Shown piece after piece: positions 35,771-48,675 of a DNA stretch of 64,000 bases. The DNA lies in NCBI RefSeq assembly GCF_003319105.1, contig NZ_QOHH01000012.1, positions 62,001-126,000 of the forward strand. The letters run 5' to 3'. The notes under the pieces were generated by a model. It worked only from the letters and a program-made list of their open reading frames with translations, ran no database searches and was not told where the DNA came from. The stretch is from Blastococcus sp. TF02-09 (GTDB taxonomy: Bacteria; Actinomycetota; Actinomycetes; Mycobacteriales; Geodermatophilaceae). The position numbers were made by a program, and so were the translations under genes. Positions within the stretch are counted from its first letter, which is position 1. Each line of letters begins with the position of its first letter.

Positions 35771-35799
35771 TTGTGATCGAGGTCACGCAGGGCTACCCT
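35771..35799 (+). promoter_or_regulatory. Promoter with overlapping CRP-family operator
   Basis: TTGTGA (35771-35776) and TACCCT (35794-35799) are separated by 17 bases, giving a good -35/-10 pair upstream of the small membrane protein. The -35 box lies inside TGTGATCGAGGTCACG (35772-35787), a near-consensus CRP/GlxR site (TGTGA-N6-TCACA with one mismatch). A regulator bound there would block the promoter. The match is seen in sequence; the regulator is inferred. Confidence 0.6.
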
Positions 35800-35852
35800 G
35801 ACTGTGAGAGACGTCACTGGAGGCCGTCCGCACGGCCGACGAGGAGGCCGCG

Positions 35853-36161
35853 ATGAGCGCACTCACGCCCGACTGCGACCCCGACATGAGCCACTGCGGT
35901 CAGCCCTGGCAGGGGAAGAGCGGACCGGGAGCCAGCATCCTGTCCGTCGCCGTGCTGTTGACCCTCCTGGGGGTCTCCCTCGCCGTGGTGGCCACGCGCG
36001 CGGTGTCCGACGCCTTCGACTTCGTCGCCGTCCCGGTCGCGTTCTTCGCCGCGGTCTCGCTGGTGCGGCGGGTCGCCCGCTCCGCCGCGCCCGGTCTCAA
36101 GGCCCTCGCCGCGCGCGTCCCCACGACGGTCGCGGTGCGGCGCTCGCAGCCCGTCGGCTGA
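35853..36161 (+). CDS. Small two-helix membrane protein, hypothetical
   Basis: 102 residues starting MSALTPDCDPDMSHCGQPWQ, a hydrophilic Cys/Pro-containing head, then two membrane segments (ILSVAVLLTLLGVSLAVVAT near 29-48 and FVAVPVAFFAAVSLVRRV near 57-74) and a basic tail. GAGGAGG lies about 5 bases before the ATG. No known family. A strong promoter with a CRP-like site is 54 bases upstream, so expression may respond to cAMP or carbon state. It precedes uvrC, which has its own promoter. Confidence 0.7.
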   Translation: MSALTPDCDPDMSHCGQPWQGKSGPGASILSVAVLLTLLGVSLAVVATRAVSDAFDFVAVPVAFFAAVSLVRRVARSAAPGLKALAARVPTTVAVRRSQPVG

Positions 36162-36280
36162 CGGCGCTGCGCGACGCGACCGGAGCCGTTCCCCGCGGCT
36201 CCCGTCCTCGTGCGCCCGCATCCGCTGTGACGGTTGTGACGCTCGTGCCCCGACCCGGGCGGCGTGTCACCCCATCGACC

Positions 36281-36286
36281 TAATCT
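36281..36286 (+). promoter_or_regulatory. Promoter -10 box (TAATCT) of uvrC
   Basis: TAATCT ends 6 bases before the ATG of uvrC, predicting a leaderless transcript; no ribosome-binding site is present. Two TGTGAC repeats lie about 45-55 bases upstream (36228-36242). Confidence 0.5.
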
Positions 36287-36292
36287 GGACGC

Positions 36293-38335
36293 ATGGCCGA
36301 CCCCTCGACGTACCGCCCGGCGGTCGGCTCGATCCCCGAGAGCCCCGGGGTCTACAAGTTCCGCGACTCGGGCGGCCGCGTCATCTACGTGGGCAAGGCC
36401 AAGAGCCTGCGCCAGCGGCTCAACAGCTACTTCGCGGACGTCGCTGGCCTGCACCCCCGCACCCGGCAGATGGTCACGACCGCGTCGGCGGTCGAGTGGA
36501 CCGTCGTCGGCACCGAGGTCGAGGCGCTCCAGCTCGAGTACAACTGGATCAAGGAGTTCGACCCCCGGTTCAACGTCCGCTACCGCGACGACAAGAGCTA
36601 CCCGTCGCTGGCCGTGACGCTGAACGAGGAGTACCCCCGCCTGCAGGTCATGCGCGGCCCGAAGAAGAAGGGCGTCCGCTACTTCGGGCCCTACGCCCAC
36701 GCCTGGGCCATCCGCGAGACGCTGGACACCCTCACCCGCGTCTTCCCGGCCCGCACCTGCTCCAACGGCGTCTTCAAGCGGGCCGGCCAGATCGGGCGGC
36801 CGTGCCTGCTCGGCTACATCGGCAAGTGCTCGGCGCCGTGCGTCGGCCGGGTCAGCGCCGAGGAGCACCGGGAGATCGTCGACGACTTCTGCGACTTCAT
36901 GGCCGGGCGCACCGAGTCGATGATGAAGCGGCTCGAGCGGGAGATGACCGAGGCCTCGGAGAACCTCGAGTTCGAGAAGGCCGCCCGGCTGCGGGACGAC
37001 CTCGGTGCCCTCCGCCGGGCGATGGAGAAGCAGGCCGTCGTCCTCGGGGACGGCACCGACGCCGACGTCGTCGCCTTCGCCCAGGACGAGCTGGAGGCCG
37101 CGGTGCAGGTCTTCCACGTCCGGGGCGGCCGGGTGCGCGGTCAGCGCGGCTGGATCGTGGACAAGGTCGAGGCGGTCACCACCGGCGAGCTCGTCGAGCA
37201 GTTCCTGCTCCAGGTCTACGGCGGGGTCGACGAGCAGACCGGCGTCGGCGAGGCGGGGGAGGCCGTGCCCCGCGAGGTCCTGGTGCCCGAGCTGCCGGCG
37301 GACGCCGACGTCTACGCCGAGCTGCTCGAGGAGCTCCGGGGCGGCAAGGTCTCCCTCCGGGTCCCGCAGCGCGGCGACAAGCGCAGTCTGCTCGAGACCG
37401 TCGAGCGCAACGCCAAGGAGGCGTTCGCCCGGCACCGCGTGAAGCGCTCCAGCGACCTCACCGCCCGGTCGCTCGCGCTCAGCGAGCTGCAGGAGGCCCT
37501 GGAGCTGCCGGACGCCCCGCTGCGCATCGAGTGCATCGACATCAGCCACGTCCAGGGCACCAACGTGGTGGCCAGCATGGTGGTGTTCGAGGACGGCCTG
37601 GCCAAGAAGTCCGACTACCGCCGCTTCTCCGTCACGAACGGAACCGACGACACCGCCGCGATGGCCGAGGTCGTGCGCCGCCGCTTCGCCCGGCACGTCA
37701 AGGAGGAGCAGGACCGCCGCGACGAGCAGGGCATCGCGGCGGACGAGGGGCGGCCGCGCCGGTTCGCGTACCCGCCGAACCTGCTCGTCGTCGACGGCGG
37801 CGCCCCACAGGTCGCGGCCGCCGCACGCTCCCTGGAGGAGCTCGGCGTGGTCGACGTGGCGATCTGCGGGCTGGCCAAGCGCATGGAGGAGGTCTGGCTG
37901 CCCGGCGAGAGCGACCCGGTGATCCTGCCGCGCACCTCCGAGGCGCTCTACCTGCTGCAGCGGGTGCGCGACGAGGCCCACCGGTTCGCGATCACCTATC
38001 ACCGGCAGAAGCGCTCCACCACGATGCTGGTCTCCCTGTTGGACGACGTCCCCGGCCTCGGGGAGACGCGGCGAAAGGCGCTGATGAAGCAGTTCGGATC
38101 CCTCAAGCGGCTGCGGGCCGCCACCGTGGACGAGCTCATGGCCGTCCCGGGCATCGGCCGGCGCACCGCGGAGGCCGTGCAGGCGGCGATCGCCGAGCCG
38201 GCCGACCCCGCCGGCGCGGCCACCGACGCCGATCCTGCCGAGGAGACGACCACCGCGCCCCAGGGGCCCGCCGTCCGCGGCACCCCGCGGACGGGGGCCG
38301 GGCGCACCGCCGAGGTCGGCCGGGTGGCGTCGTGA
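36293..38335 (+). CDS. uvrC: UvrABC excinuclease subunit C
   Basis: A 680-residue endonuclease that makes both cuts around DNA damage. The GIY-YIG nuclease ([20 protein letters not shown], residues 19-38) makes the 3' cut; a UVR domain ([20 protein letters not shown]) contacts UvrB; the RNase H-like domain with [20 protein letters not shown] and [11 protein letters not shown] makes the 5' cut; the C-terminus has two helix-hairpin-helix motifs ([19 protein letters not shown] and [17 protein letters not shown]). The stop overlaps the rapZ start as GTGA, so the genes are coupled. Confidence 0.97.
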   Translation: MADPSTYRPAVGSIPESPGVYKFRDSGGRVIYVGKAKSLRQRLNSYFADVAGLHPRTRQMVTTASAVEWTVVGTEVEALQLEYNWIKEFDPRFNVRYRDDKSYPSLAVTLNEEYPRLQVMRGPKKKGVRYFGPYAHAWAIRETLDTLTRVFPARTCSNGVFKRAGQIGRPCLLGYIGKCSAPCVGRVSAEEHREIVDDFCDFMAGRTESMMKRLEREMTEASENLEFEKAARLRDDLGALRRAMEKQAVVLGDGTDADVVAFAQDELEAAVQVFHVRGGRVRGQRGWIVDKVEAVTTGELVEQFLLQVYGGVDEQTGVGEAGEAVPREVLVPELPADADVYAELLEELRGGKVSLRVPQRGDKRSLLETVERNAKEAFARHRVKRSSDLTARSLALSELQEALELPDAPLRIECIDISHVQGTNVVASMVVFEDGLAKKSDYRRFSVTNGTDDTAAMAEVVRRRFARHVKEEQDRRDEQGIAADEGRPRRFAYPPNLLVVDGGAPQVAAAARSLEELGVVDVAICGLAKRMEEVWLPGESDPVILPRTSEALYLLQRVRDEAHRFAITYHRQKRSTTMLVSLLDDVPGLGETRRKALMKQFGSLKRLRAATVDELMAVPGIGRRTAEAVQAAIAEPADPAGAATDADPAEETTTAPQGPAVRGTPRTGAGRTAEVGRVAS

Positions 38336-39288
38336 GCGACCCGTTGACCAGCGCACCGGGCGCTGGGCTGCCCGGCCCCGACCTGGCGGCCGGCGGCGTG
38401 CCGGGGCTGGACGGGGCCAGCACCGAGACCCAGCCCCTCGAGGTGGTCGTCGTCACCGGGTTGTCCGGCGCCGGCAAGAACAGCGCCGGCCGGGTGCTCG
38501 AGGACCTCGGCTGGTTCGTCGTCGACAACCTGCCTCCGGCGCTGCTGCTGCCCATGGTGGAGCTCGGCGCCCGCGGTGACCTCCGCCGGTTCGCCGCCGT
38601 CGTCGACGTGCGCAGCCGGGCGTTCACCAGCGACCTGCGGGAGGCGATCCGGGTCCTGTCCGAGGCCGGGCACCGGCCCCGCGTGATGTACGTGCACGCC
38701 CGCGACGAGGTGCTCGTGCGGCGGTACGAGTCCAACCGGCGGGAGCATCCGCTGCAGGGCAACGGCACGCTCGTCGACGGCATCACCGCCGAGCGCAACC
38801 TGCTCACCGGGATCGCCGGCGAGGCCGACCTGTGGGTGGACACCAGCGACCTCAACGTCCACCAGCTGCGCGCGACGATCGAGAACGCCTTCGCCCGCGA
38901 AGGCCAGACCCCACCGCTCACCGCGACGGTCATGAGCTTCGGGTTCAAGTACGGGGTGCCGCTGGACGCCGACCTCGTCGTCGACGCCCGCTTCCTGCCC
39001 AACCCGCACTGGATCCCCGAGCTGCGGCCCTACACCGGGCGCGACCCGGGCGTCCGGGACTACGTCCTCGGCCAGGAGGACGCCGCCGAGTTCCTCGACC
39101 GCTACACCGAGGTGCTGCGGCTGCTGGTGCCCGGCTACCGGCGCGAGGGCAAGCGCTACCTGACGCTGGCCGTCGGCTGCACGGGCGGCAAGCACCGCAG
39201 CGTGGCCATCGCCGAGGAGTTCGCCCGGCGCCTCACGTCCGACGGCATCGCCGCCGTCGCCCGGCACCGCGACCTGGGCCGCGAGTAG
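38332..39288 (+). CDS. rapZ: RNase adapter protein RapZ (YvcJ-like nucleotide-binding protein)
   Basis: A 318-residue protein of the RapZ/YvcJ P-loop family, which in other bacteria guides RNase E to small RNAs or acts in competence and cell-envelope signalling. The N-terminal 35 residues are a variable Gly/Pro-rich extension. The P-loop reads [20 protein letters not shown], with Asn where Ser/Thr normally coordinates Mg2+. Then come [28 protein letters not shown] and the C-terminal [10 protein letters not shown]. The GTG overlaps uvrC by 4 bases and the TAG overlaps yvcK by 1 base. Confidence 0.94.
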   Translation: MSDPLTSAPGAGLPGPDLAAGGVPGLDGASTETQPLEVVVVTGLSGAGKNSAGRVLEDLGWFVVDNLPPALLLPMVELGARGDLRRFAAVVDVRSRAFTSDLREAIRVLSEAGHRPRVMYVHARDEVLVRRYESNRREHPLQGNGTLVDGITAERNLLTGIAGEADLWVDTSDLNVHQLRATIENAFAREGQTPPLTATVMSFGFKYGVPLDADLVVDARFLPNPHWIPELRPYTGRDPGVRDYVLGQEDAAEFLDRYTEVLRLLVPGYRREGKRYLTLAVGCTGGKHRSVAIAEEFARRLTSDGIAAVARHRDLGRE

Positions 39289-40259
39289 TGGGCACGCATC
39301 CGGGGGAGGGCGCCCGCGGGCCCCGCGTGGTCGCGTTCGGCGGCGGCCACGGCCTGGCCGCCGCGCTGGCCGCGTGGCGGCAGCTCACCCCAGACGTCAC
39401 CGCCGTGGTCACCGTCGCCGACGACGGGGGCTCGTCCGGGCGGATCCGCCGCGAGCTGCCCGTGCTGCCGCCGGGGGACCTGCGGATGGCGCTCACCGCC
39501 CTGGCCTCGCCGGGGGAGCGGGAGCAGGGCCTGGCCGCGCTGCTGCAGCACCGGCTCGGCGGCACCGGCGGGCTGGCCGGCCACTCGGTGGGCAACCTCC
39601 TGCTGACCGGCCTGGTGGAGCTGCACGGCGGGGACACGGTGCGCGCCCTCGACGCCCTCGCGGAGCTGCTGGGCGTCTCCGGGCGCGTGCTGCCGATGGC
39701 CGACGTGCCGCTGGACCTGGTGGCCCGGGTGGAGCCGGTCGACCGGGAGGACCAGGCGCAGGTGCGGACCATCCGCGGCCAGGTCGCCATCGCGACCACA
39801 CCGGGCCGGGTCCGCTCCATCCGGCTGGCACCCCCCGACCCTCCGGTGAACGCCGCGGTGCTCGAGGCGATCGCCCGGGCCGACATCGTCTCGCTGGGCC
39901 CGGGCTCCTGGTACACCTCGGTGCTGCCGCACCTGCTGGTGCCCCAGCTCCGAGCGGCGCTGGCCGAGGCGGCGGCGAAGGTGGTGGTGGTCCTGAACCT
40001 CGAGCCGCAGCCCGGGGAGACCGACGGTTTCTCGCCGGAGGAGCATGTGACGGTGCTGCAGGCCCACCTCGGCGGAGTGGCATTGCACAGCGTGATCGCG
40101 GATGCTGACTCGGTGGTTGACCGCCGTGGTCTCCTGTCTGCGGTGCGCTCGTGCGGCGCCGAGCTCGTCCTGGCGCCGGTCGCGGACACCGACGGCGCGC
40201 CACGGCACGATCCCGGGCGCCTGTCGGCCGCCCTGGCCTCCGTGGTCGGGCGGCGCTGA
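39288..40259 (+). CDS. yvcK: YvcK-type gluconeogenesis factor / UDP-sugar binding protein
   Basis: A 323-residue protein of the CofD/YvcK fold that binds UDP-sugars and, in B. subtilis and mycobacteria (CuvA), supports growth on gluconeogenic carbon and peptidoglycan synthesis. Motifs: VVAFGGGHGLAAAL near residues 13-26, TVADDGGSSGRIR near 45-57, GDLRMAL, HSVGNLLL, and SLGPGSWYTSVLPHLLV. The GTG start shares one base with the rapZ stop (TAGTG). The position between rapZ and whiA is the conserved actinobacterial and Firmicute order. Confidence 0.95.
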   Translation: MGTHPGEGARGPRVVAFGGGHGLAAALAAWRQLTPDVTAVVTVADDGGSSGRIRRELPVLPPGDLRMALTALASPGEREQGLAALLQHRLGGTGGLAGHSVGNLLLTGLVELHGGDTVRALDALAELLGVSGRVLPMADVPLDLVARVEPVDREDQAQVRTIRGQVAIATTPGRVRSIRLAPPDPPVNAAVLEAIARADIVSLGPGSWYTSVLPHLLVPQLRAALAEAAAKVVVVLNLEPQPGETDGFSPEEHVTVLQAHLGGVALHSVIADADSVVDRRGLLSAVRSCGAELVLAPVADTDGAPRHDPGRLSAALASVVGRR

Positions 40260-40375
40260 ACGAGTGAAGGGCTCAGGCCGGGTATCCGAACCAGCAGAGC
40301 TGGCCGGTACGAGGGGGAAGAGGGGACGCCGCGCATGGCGATGACCCGGACGACGACAGGTAGCCCCGTAGCTAC

Positions 40376-41371
40376 ATGGGGGTGGACGACGTGGCGATGA
40401 CCGCGATGGTCAAGGACGAGCTCTCGAGGGTCGAGTGCACGAAGACCTCCGAGCGCAAGGCGGAGGTGACCGCGCTGCTGCGGTTCTCCGGTGGCCTGCA
40501 CATCGTCGGTGGCCGGGTGGTCATCGAGGCGGAGCTGGACACCGGCTCGGTCGCCCGGCGGCTGCGGCGGGACATCAGCGAGGTCTACGGCTACACGAGC
40601 GGGGTCAGCGTGCTCGCCGGCGGGAACATCCGCCGCGGCGTGCGCTACCTCGTGCGCATCGCCAAGCACGGCGAGGGCCTGGCCCGGCAGACCGGCCTGG
40701 TCGACCAGCGCGGCCGCCCCGTGCGCGGCCTGCCGCCCGCCGTCGTGTCGGGCAGCATCAACGACGCCGAGGCGGCCTGGCGTGGCGCGTTCCTCGCCCA
40801 CGGGTCGCTCACCGAGCCCGGCCGGTCGTCCTCCCTCGAGGTGACCTGTCCCGGCCCCGAGGCGGCGATGGCGCTCGTCGGCGCCGCCCGCCGGCTCGGC
40901 ATCGCCGCGAAGGCGCGCGAGGTCCGCGGGGCCGACCGGGTCGTGGTCCGCGACGGCGACGCCATCAGCGCGCTGCTGACCCGCATGGGCGCCCACGACG
41001 CCGTCATGGCCTGGGAGGAGCGGCGGATGCGCCGCGAGGTCCGGGCCACGGCCAACCGGCTGGCCAACTTCGACGACGCGAACCTGCGCCGCTCGGCCCG
41101 CGCCGCCGTGGCCGCCAGCGCCCGCGTGGAGCGGGCCATGGAGATCCTTGCCAACGACGCCCCCGAGCACCTGCTCGTGGCCGGGCGGCTGCGCCTGGAG
41201 TTCGGCCAGGCCTCCCTGGAGGAGCTCGGCCAGCGGGCCGACCCGCCGATGACCAAGGACGCCGTCGCCGGGCGCATCCGGCGGCTGCTGGCGATGGCCG
41301 ACAAGCGCGCCAAGGACCTCGGCATCCCGGACACGGAGTCCGTCGTCACCGACGACATGCTCACGCAGTAG
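40376..41371 (+). CDS. whiA: Sporulation/cell division regulator WhiA
   Basis: A 331-residue DNA-binding protein with a homing-endonuclease-like N-terminal part and a C-terminal helix-turn-helix. It matches actinobacterial WhiA closely: [75 protein letters not shown], and the C-terminal [20 protein letters not shown]. In Streptomyces it works with WhiB to control septation genes; non-sporulating species keep it. The ATG at 40376 gives [12 protein letters not shown]; a GTG at 40391 is an alternative start closer to the family N-terminus. The 116-base gap before it shows no clear promoter. Confidence 0.97.
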   Translation: MGVDDVAMTAMVKDELSRVECTKTSERKAEVTALLRFSGGLHIVGGRVVIEAELDTGSVARRLRRDISEVYGYTSGVSVLAGGNIRRGVRYLVRIAKHGEGLARQTGLVDQRGRPVRGLPPAVVSGSINDAEAAWRGAFLAHGSLTEPGRSSSLEVTCPGPEAAMALVGAARRLGIAAKAREVRGADRVVVRDGDAISALLTRMGAHDAVMAWEERRMRREVRATANRLANFDDANLRRSARAAVAASARVERAMEILANDAPEHLLVAGRLRLEFGQASLEELGQRADPPMTKDAVAGRIRRLLAMADKRAKDLGIPDTESVVTDDMLTQ

Positions 41372-41380
41372 CGCTGCCCG

Positions 41381-41410
41381 CCGTCGCTCCCCCTTCGGGG
41401 GGAGCGACGG
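41381..41410 (+). terminator. Terminator hairpin after whiA
   Basis: Perfect 13-bp stem (41381-41393 and 41398-41410) capped by the very stable TTCG tetraloop, 9 bases past the whiA stop. It ends the uvrC-rapZ-yvcK-whiA unit. Confidence 0.85.
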
Positions 41411-41488
41411 CTACAGGGGGGCACCCCTCCACCCGATCTCCTCGGGAGCGGCCGACGACGACGTCCGGCCCACGGCGGAGGAGTCGGC

Positions 41489-44272
<2,784 letters not shown>

Positions 44273-44273
<1 letters not shown>

Positions 44274-45466
44274 TGCGCTCCGTCGACGACCTCATCAGCG
44301 AGGGCGTCTCGGGTCGGCGCGTGTTCCTGCGCGCCGACCTGAACGTCCCGCTGGACAAGCTCTCGGGCACGATCACCGACGACGGCCGGATCCGCGCCAG
44401 CCTGCCCACGTTGCAGGCCCTGCGGGACGCCGGAGCGCGCGTGGTCGTCGCCGCGCACCTCGGCCGCCCCAAGGGCGCGCCGGACCCGCAGTTCTCCCTC
44501 GCGCCGGTCGCGGCGCGGCTGAGCGAGCTGCTGATGACGCCGGTGCCGCTGGCCGCGGACGTCGCCGGGGACGACGCCCGCGCCAAGGCGGACGCCCTCG
44601 GCGACGGCGACGTCCTCCTGCTGGAGAACGTGCGTTTCGAGGCAGCCGAGACGAGCAAGGACGACGCCGAGCGGGGCGAGCTGGCCGACCGGTTCGCCGC
44701 GCTCGCCGACGTCTACGTCGACGACGCGTTCGGCGCGGTGCACCGCAAGCACGCCTCGGTGTTCGACGTGGCGCAGCGGCTCCCGCACGTGGCCGGCCGG
44801 CTGGTCGCCCGCGAGCTCGAGGTGCTCACCCGGCTGACGTCGGACCCGGAGCGGCCCTACGTGGTCGTGCTCGGCGGCTCCAAGGTCAGCGACAAGCTGG
44901 CGGTCATCGAGGCGCTGCTGCCGAAGGTCGACCGCCTGCTCGTCGGCGGGGGGATGTGCTTCACCTTCCTCGCCGCCCAGGGCCACGGCGTGGGCAGCTC
45001 GCTGCTCGAGGCCGACCAGGTCGACACCTGCCGGCGGCTGCTCGCGGCTGCCGGTGACCGCATCGTCCTGCCGGTCGACGTGGTGGCGGCGACGGCGTTC
45101 AGCGCCGACGCCGAGGTCAGCGTGGTGCCCGTGACCGAGATCCCCGACGACCTGATGGGCCTGGACGTCGGCCCGCGCACGGTGGAGATCTTCGGCACCG
45201 AGCTGGGCGCCGCCCGCACGGTGTTCTGGAACGGGCCGATGGGCGTGTTCGAGCTGGCTCCCTTCCAGGCCGGCACCCGGGGCGTGGCGCAGGCCGTCGC
45301 CGCCGTGGACGGCCTGTCGGTGGTCGGTGGGGGCGACTCCGCCGCCGCCGTCCGCCAGCTGGGCCTGGACGAGGACGCCTACGGACACATCAGCACCGGC
45401 GGCGGGGCGTCGCTGGAGTACCTCGAGGGCCGGGAGCTCCCGGGTCTCGCGGTGCTGACCGACTGA
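44273..45466 (+). CDS. pgk: Phosphoglycerate kinase
   Basis: A 397-residue monomeric kinase that transfers phosphate from 1,3-bisphosphoglycerate to ADP. It has the N-terminal signature [12 protein letters not shown] near residues 17-28, [11 protein letters not shown], the hinge [29 protein letters not shown] and the C-terminal nucleotide loop [11 protein letters not shown]. Length is typical. Its start overlaps the gap stop, so the pair is translationally coupled, and tpiA follows 14 bases after the stop. Confidence 0.98.
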
Positions 45467-45480
45467 GCAGGGGACGACGC

Positions 45481-46299
<819 letters not shown>

Positions 46300-46348
46300 T
46301 TCCTGCTGACCGCCGCCGGCCGCATCACCGGGGGCTGAACAGCACGTC

Positions 46349-48139
46349 GTGAACGAGACGCTCGAACGGCTCGGCCGGCGACTGCCGGCGTGGGCGCAGG
46401 GGCGCCAGGGGCGGCGGATCCTCGCCGCCGTGGCGCTGGCCGTCGTCGTCCTGGTCCTCGCGGTCAGCTGTCTCGGCGGCGCCGGTGGCCGCGCCGACGT
46501 GCCGGTCGTCGAGGGGGAGCCCGACGCGGGCATCGAGGGCGTCCGAGCGCCCTCCGACGCGACTGGCGGCACCCTGCGCGTCGTCGCGCCGGAGATCGAC
46601 AGCCTGGACCCCCAGCGCTCCTACCTGCCCGGCGTCTGGAACCTGATGCGGCTGTACACCCGCACCCTGGTCACCTACTCGTCCGAGCCGGGCCGCACCG
46701 ACGAGCTCGTCCCGGACCTGGCCACCGACCTGGGGACGCCGTCGGAGGACGGGCTGAGCTGGACGTTCACCCTGCGCGAGGGCGTGCGCTTCGAGAACGG
46801 CCGGCCGATCACGTCCCAGGACGTCAAGTACGGCATCTCCCGGTCCTTCGACGCGCAGGTCGTCGTCGGCGGGCCGACCTACGTCGTCGACCTGTTCGAC
46901 GACCCGGTCAACCGCTACCCGGGGCCGTACTCGACCGAGGAGGACGACCCCGAGCTCACCTCCGTGGAGACCCCGGACGACCGCACCATCGTCTTCCGGC
47001 TGCGCGCGCCCGAGCCCGACCTGCCCTACGTGCTGGCGCTGCCCTCGAGCAGCCCGGTGCCCGCGGAGGCCGACACCGGCGGCGACTACGCCATCGACCC
47101 GGTCTCCTCGGGGCCGTACGCGATCACCTCCGTCGACGCCGCGATGGGCATCCAGCTGGACCGCAACCCCGAGTGGGACCCGGCCACCGACGACGTGCGG
47201 ACGGCCCTGCCCGACCGCGTCGTGGTGCGCACCGGCCTGTCCGGCGTGGAGCGGGACCAGGCGCTGCTCGCCGGGTCGGCCGACGTCGACATCTCCGGGT
47301 CCGGGGCGCAGGCACCCACCAGCGCGCGGCTGGAGGGGGAGGGCAGCGAGGAGCTGCGCAACCGGGTGGACGACGTCTCCACCGGCGCGCTCCGGCTGCT
47401 GGCGCTGCCCACCGACGTGCCGCCGCTCGACGACGCCGCGTGCCGGGCCGCCGTCGCGGCGGCCATCGACCGGCACCCGGTGCAGGACGCGCTCGGCGGC
47501 GCGGGCGACGCCCTGCGCACCGCCCGGTTGTGGACCCGGCCGCTGGGCGGGGGGCCCGAGGACACCGACCCCGGTCGCGACCTGGACGCCGCCCGCGAGC
47601 ACCTGGAGGAGTGCGGGCAGCCCGACGGGTTCGCCACCGTGCTCGCGGTGCCCGAGGGCGGGGCCGGGGTGGAGGTCGCCGCGGTGGTGGCCGAGCAGCT
47701 GGCGGAGATCGGCATCGAGGTGGAGGTGCGCCCGCTGGAGGCGGCCAGCTTCTACGCCACCGAGGTCGGCAACCCCGACAGCGTCGCCGCCAACGGGTAC
47801 GGGCTCGTGCTCGCCACCACGACCCCCGACTTCCCGACCCCTGCGTCGCTGCTGGCCCCGCTCGCAGACGGCCGCGGCATCCGCGCGGTGGGCAACACCA
47901 ACTACGCGCGGCTCGACGACGGGGAGATCAACGGCCTCATCGACGCCGCCCGGGCCGCCGGCACCGGCGACGAGGCGCGCGAGGCGTGGGCCGCGGTGGC
48001 CTCCGCCGTGCAGGGGACGGCGGCGTACGTGCCCCTGGCCGAGACCCGGGTGCAGCTGATCGCCGGGCAGCGGCTGCGCAACGGCGTGGTGATGCGGCCC
48101 TACAGCGGCTACGACCTCGCCACGGCCGGGATCGGCTGA
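46349..48139 (+). CDS. ABC transporter solute-binding protein, family 5 (peptide/nickel type)
   Basis: A 596-residue exported protein. An N-terminal membrane segment (ILAAVALAVVVLVLAVSC) ends in a Cys that could be a lipobox (LAVSC), so it is probably a lipoprotein. The SBP_bac_5 fold is shown by GGTLRVVAPEIDSLDPQRSY, LVPDLATDLG, TFTLREGVRFENGRPITSQDVKYGI and SSGPYAITSVD. Such proteins deliver oligopeptides or related ligands to ABC permeases, but no permease or ATPase gene is nearby. It sits between tpiA and secG. Start GTG; no strong ribosome-binding site. Confidence 0.88.
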   Translation: MNETLERLGRRLPAWAQGRQGRRILAAVALAVVVLVLAVSCLGGAGGRADVPVVEGEPDAGIEGVRAPSDATGGTLRVVAPEIDSLDPQRSYLPGVWNLMRLYTRTLVTYSSEPGRTDELVPDLATDLGTPSEDGLSWTFTLREGVRFENGRPITSQDVKYGISRSFDAQVVVGGPTYVVDLFDDPVNRYPGPYSTEEDDPELTSVETPDDRTIVFRLRAPEPDLPYVLALPSSSPVPAEADTGGDYAIDPVSSGPYAITSVDAAMGIQLDRNPEWDPATDDVRTALPDRVVVRTGLSGVERDQALLAGSADVDISGSGAQAPTSARLEGEGSEELRNRVDDVSTGALRLLALPTDVPPLDDAACRAAVAAAIDRHPVQDALGGAGDALRTARLWTRPLGGGPEDTDPGRDLDAAREHLEECGQPDGFATVLAVPEGGAGVEVAAVVAEQLAEIGIEVEVRPLEAASFYATEVGNPDSVAANGYGLVLATTTPDFPTPASLLAPLADGRGIRAVGNTNYARLDDGEINGLIDAARAAGTGDEAREAWAAVASAVQGTAAYVPLAETRVQLIAGQRLRNGVVMRPYSGYDLATAGIG

Positions 48140-48148
48140 CCGGTCGGA

Positions 48149-48154
48149 TAGGCT
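48149..48154 (+). promoter_or_regulatory. Promoter -10 box (TAGGCT) of secG
   Basis: TAGGCT lies 48 bases before the secG ATG, just after the upstream stop. No clear -35 box. Confidence 0.35.
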
Positions 48155-48202
48155 CGTGCACGAGATCCGGCGCCCGGCGCTGGGCGTGAGGCTGGAGAGG
48201 TC

Positions 48203-48439
48203 ATGATCGAGGTTGTCCTGAACGTGCTGCTGGTGCTCACCAGCACGCTGCTCGTGGTGCTGATCCTGCTGCACCGCGGCAAGGGTGGCGGCCTCTCCTC
48301 GATGTTCGGTGGCGCCGCCTCGGCATCGCTGTCCGGCTCCTCGGTGGTCGAGAAGAACCTCAACCGGCTCACCATCTTCACGGCGCTGATCTGGACCGTC
48401 TGCATCGTCGGCCTGGGCATCCTCGTCAAGGTCGGCTGA
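48203..48439 (+). CDS. secG: Preprotein translocase subunit SecG
   Basis: A 78-residue membrane protein of the SecYEG channel. Two membrane segments (VLNVLLVLTSTLLVVLILLH, residues 4-23, and LTIFTALIWTVCIVGLGILV, about 54-73) flank the conserved loop RGKGGGLSSMFGG. GGAGAG is 7 bases before the ATG. The position after tpiA (here with one gene inserted) is the usual actinobacterial arrangement. Confidence 0.96.
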   Translation: MIEVVLNVLLVLTSTLLVVLILLHRGKGGGLSSMFGGAASASLSGSSVVEKNLNRLTIFTALIWTVCIVGLGILVKVG

Positions 48440-48452
48440 ACAAGGACCCGAG

Positions 48453-48510
48453 AAGGACCTCGCCGCCCCCCGCCGCTCGCACGCTCGCGACGGGACCCTG
48501 CGCCGAGGCC
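48453..48510 (-). repeat. 58-bp dispersed element, copy B1
   Basis: Full-length copy in the 236-base secG-rbpA gap, in the opposite orientation to copies A, C and D. 45 of 58 positions match copy C by hand alignment, with the same GGCGCAGGG, GCGAG, GGGGGGCGG and GGTCCTT blocks. Confidence 0.8.
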
Positions 48511-48517
48511 GTCGACA

Positions 48518-48555
48518 CCGCTCGCGAGCTCGCGGCGGGTCCCTGCAGGAGGGCC
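48518..48555 (-). repeat. 58-bp dispersed element, truncated copy B2
   Basis: The first 38 bases of the element (GGCCCTCCTGCAGGGACCCG onward through GAGCTCGCGAGC) in the same orientation as B1 and directly upstream of it on that strand, cut off 7 bases before B1 begins. Confidence 0.7.
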
Positions 48556-48565
48556 GTTCCAGTAC

Positions 48566-48592
48566 GTCACGAAGTGGCGCACGAATCGTGAC
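48566..48592. other. Inverted repeat upstream of the rbpA promoter
   Basis: GTCACGA (48566-48572) and TCGTGAC (48586-48592) are perfect reverse complements 13 bases apart, ending 22 bases before the TAGACT -10 box of rbpA. A candidate operator; no matching regulator is identified. Confidence 0.35.
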
Positions 48593-48614
48593 CGCACGAG
48601 GTCCTTCGAGGCTC

Positions 48615-48620
48615 TAGACT
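48615..48620 (+). promoter_or_regulatory. Promoter -10 box (TAGACT) of rbpA
   Basis: TAGACT lies 55 bases before the rbpA start. A TGTGG/CCACA inverted repeat (48629-48645) follows at the expected transcription start. Confidence 0.4.
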
Positions 48621-48675
48621 TCGCGCGCTGTGGTGATCTGCCACACGTCTGACGCGCGGATATCAGGGAGTGCTC

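Noticed and set aside
40264..40344. 26-residue frame between yvcK and whiA
   Set aside because: Basic low-complexity peptide with no ribosome-binding site and no overlap with either neighbour.
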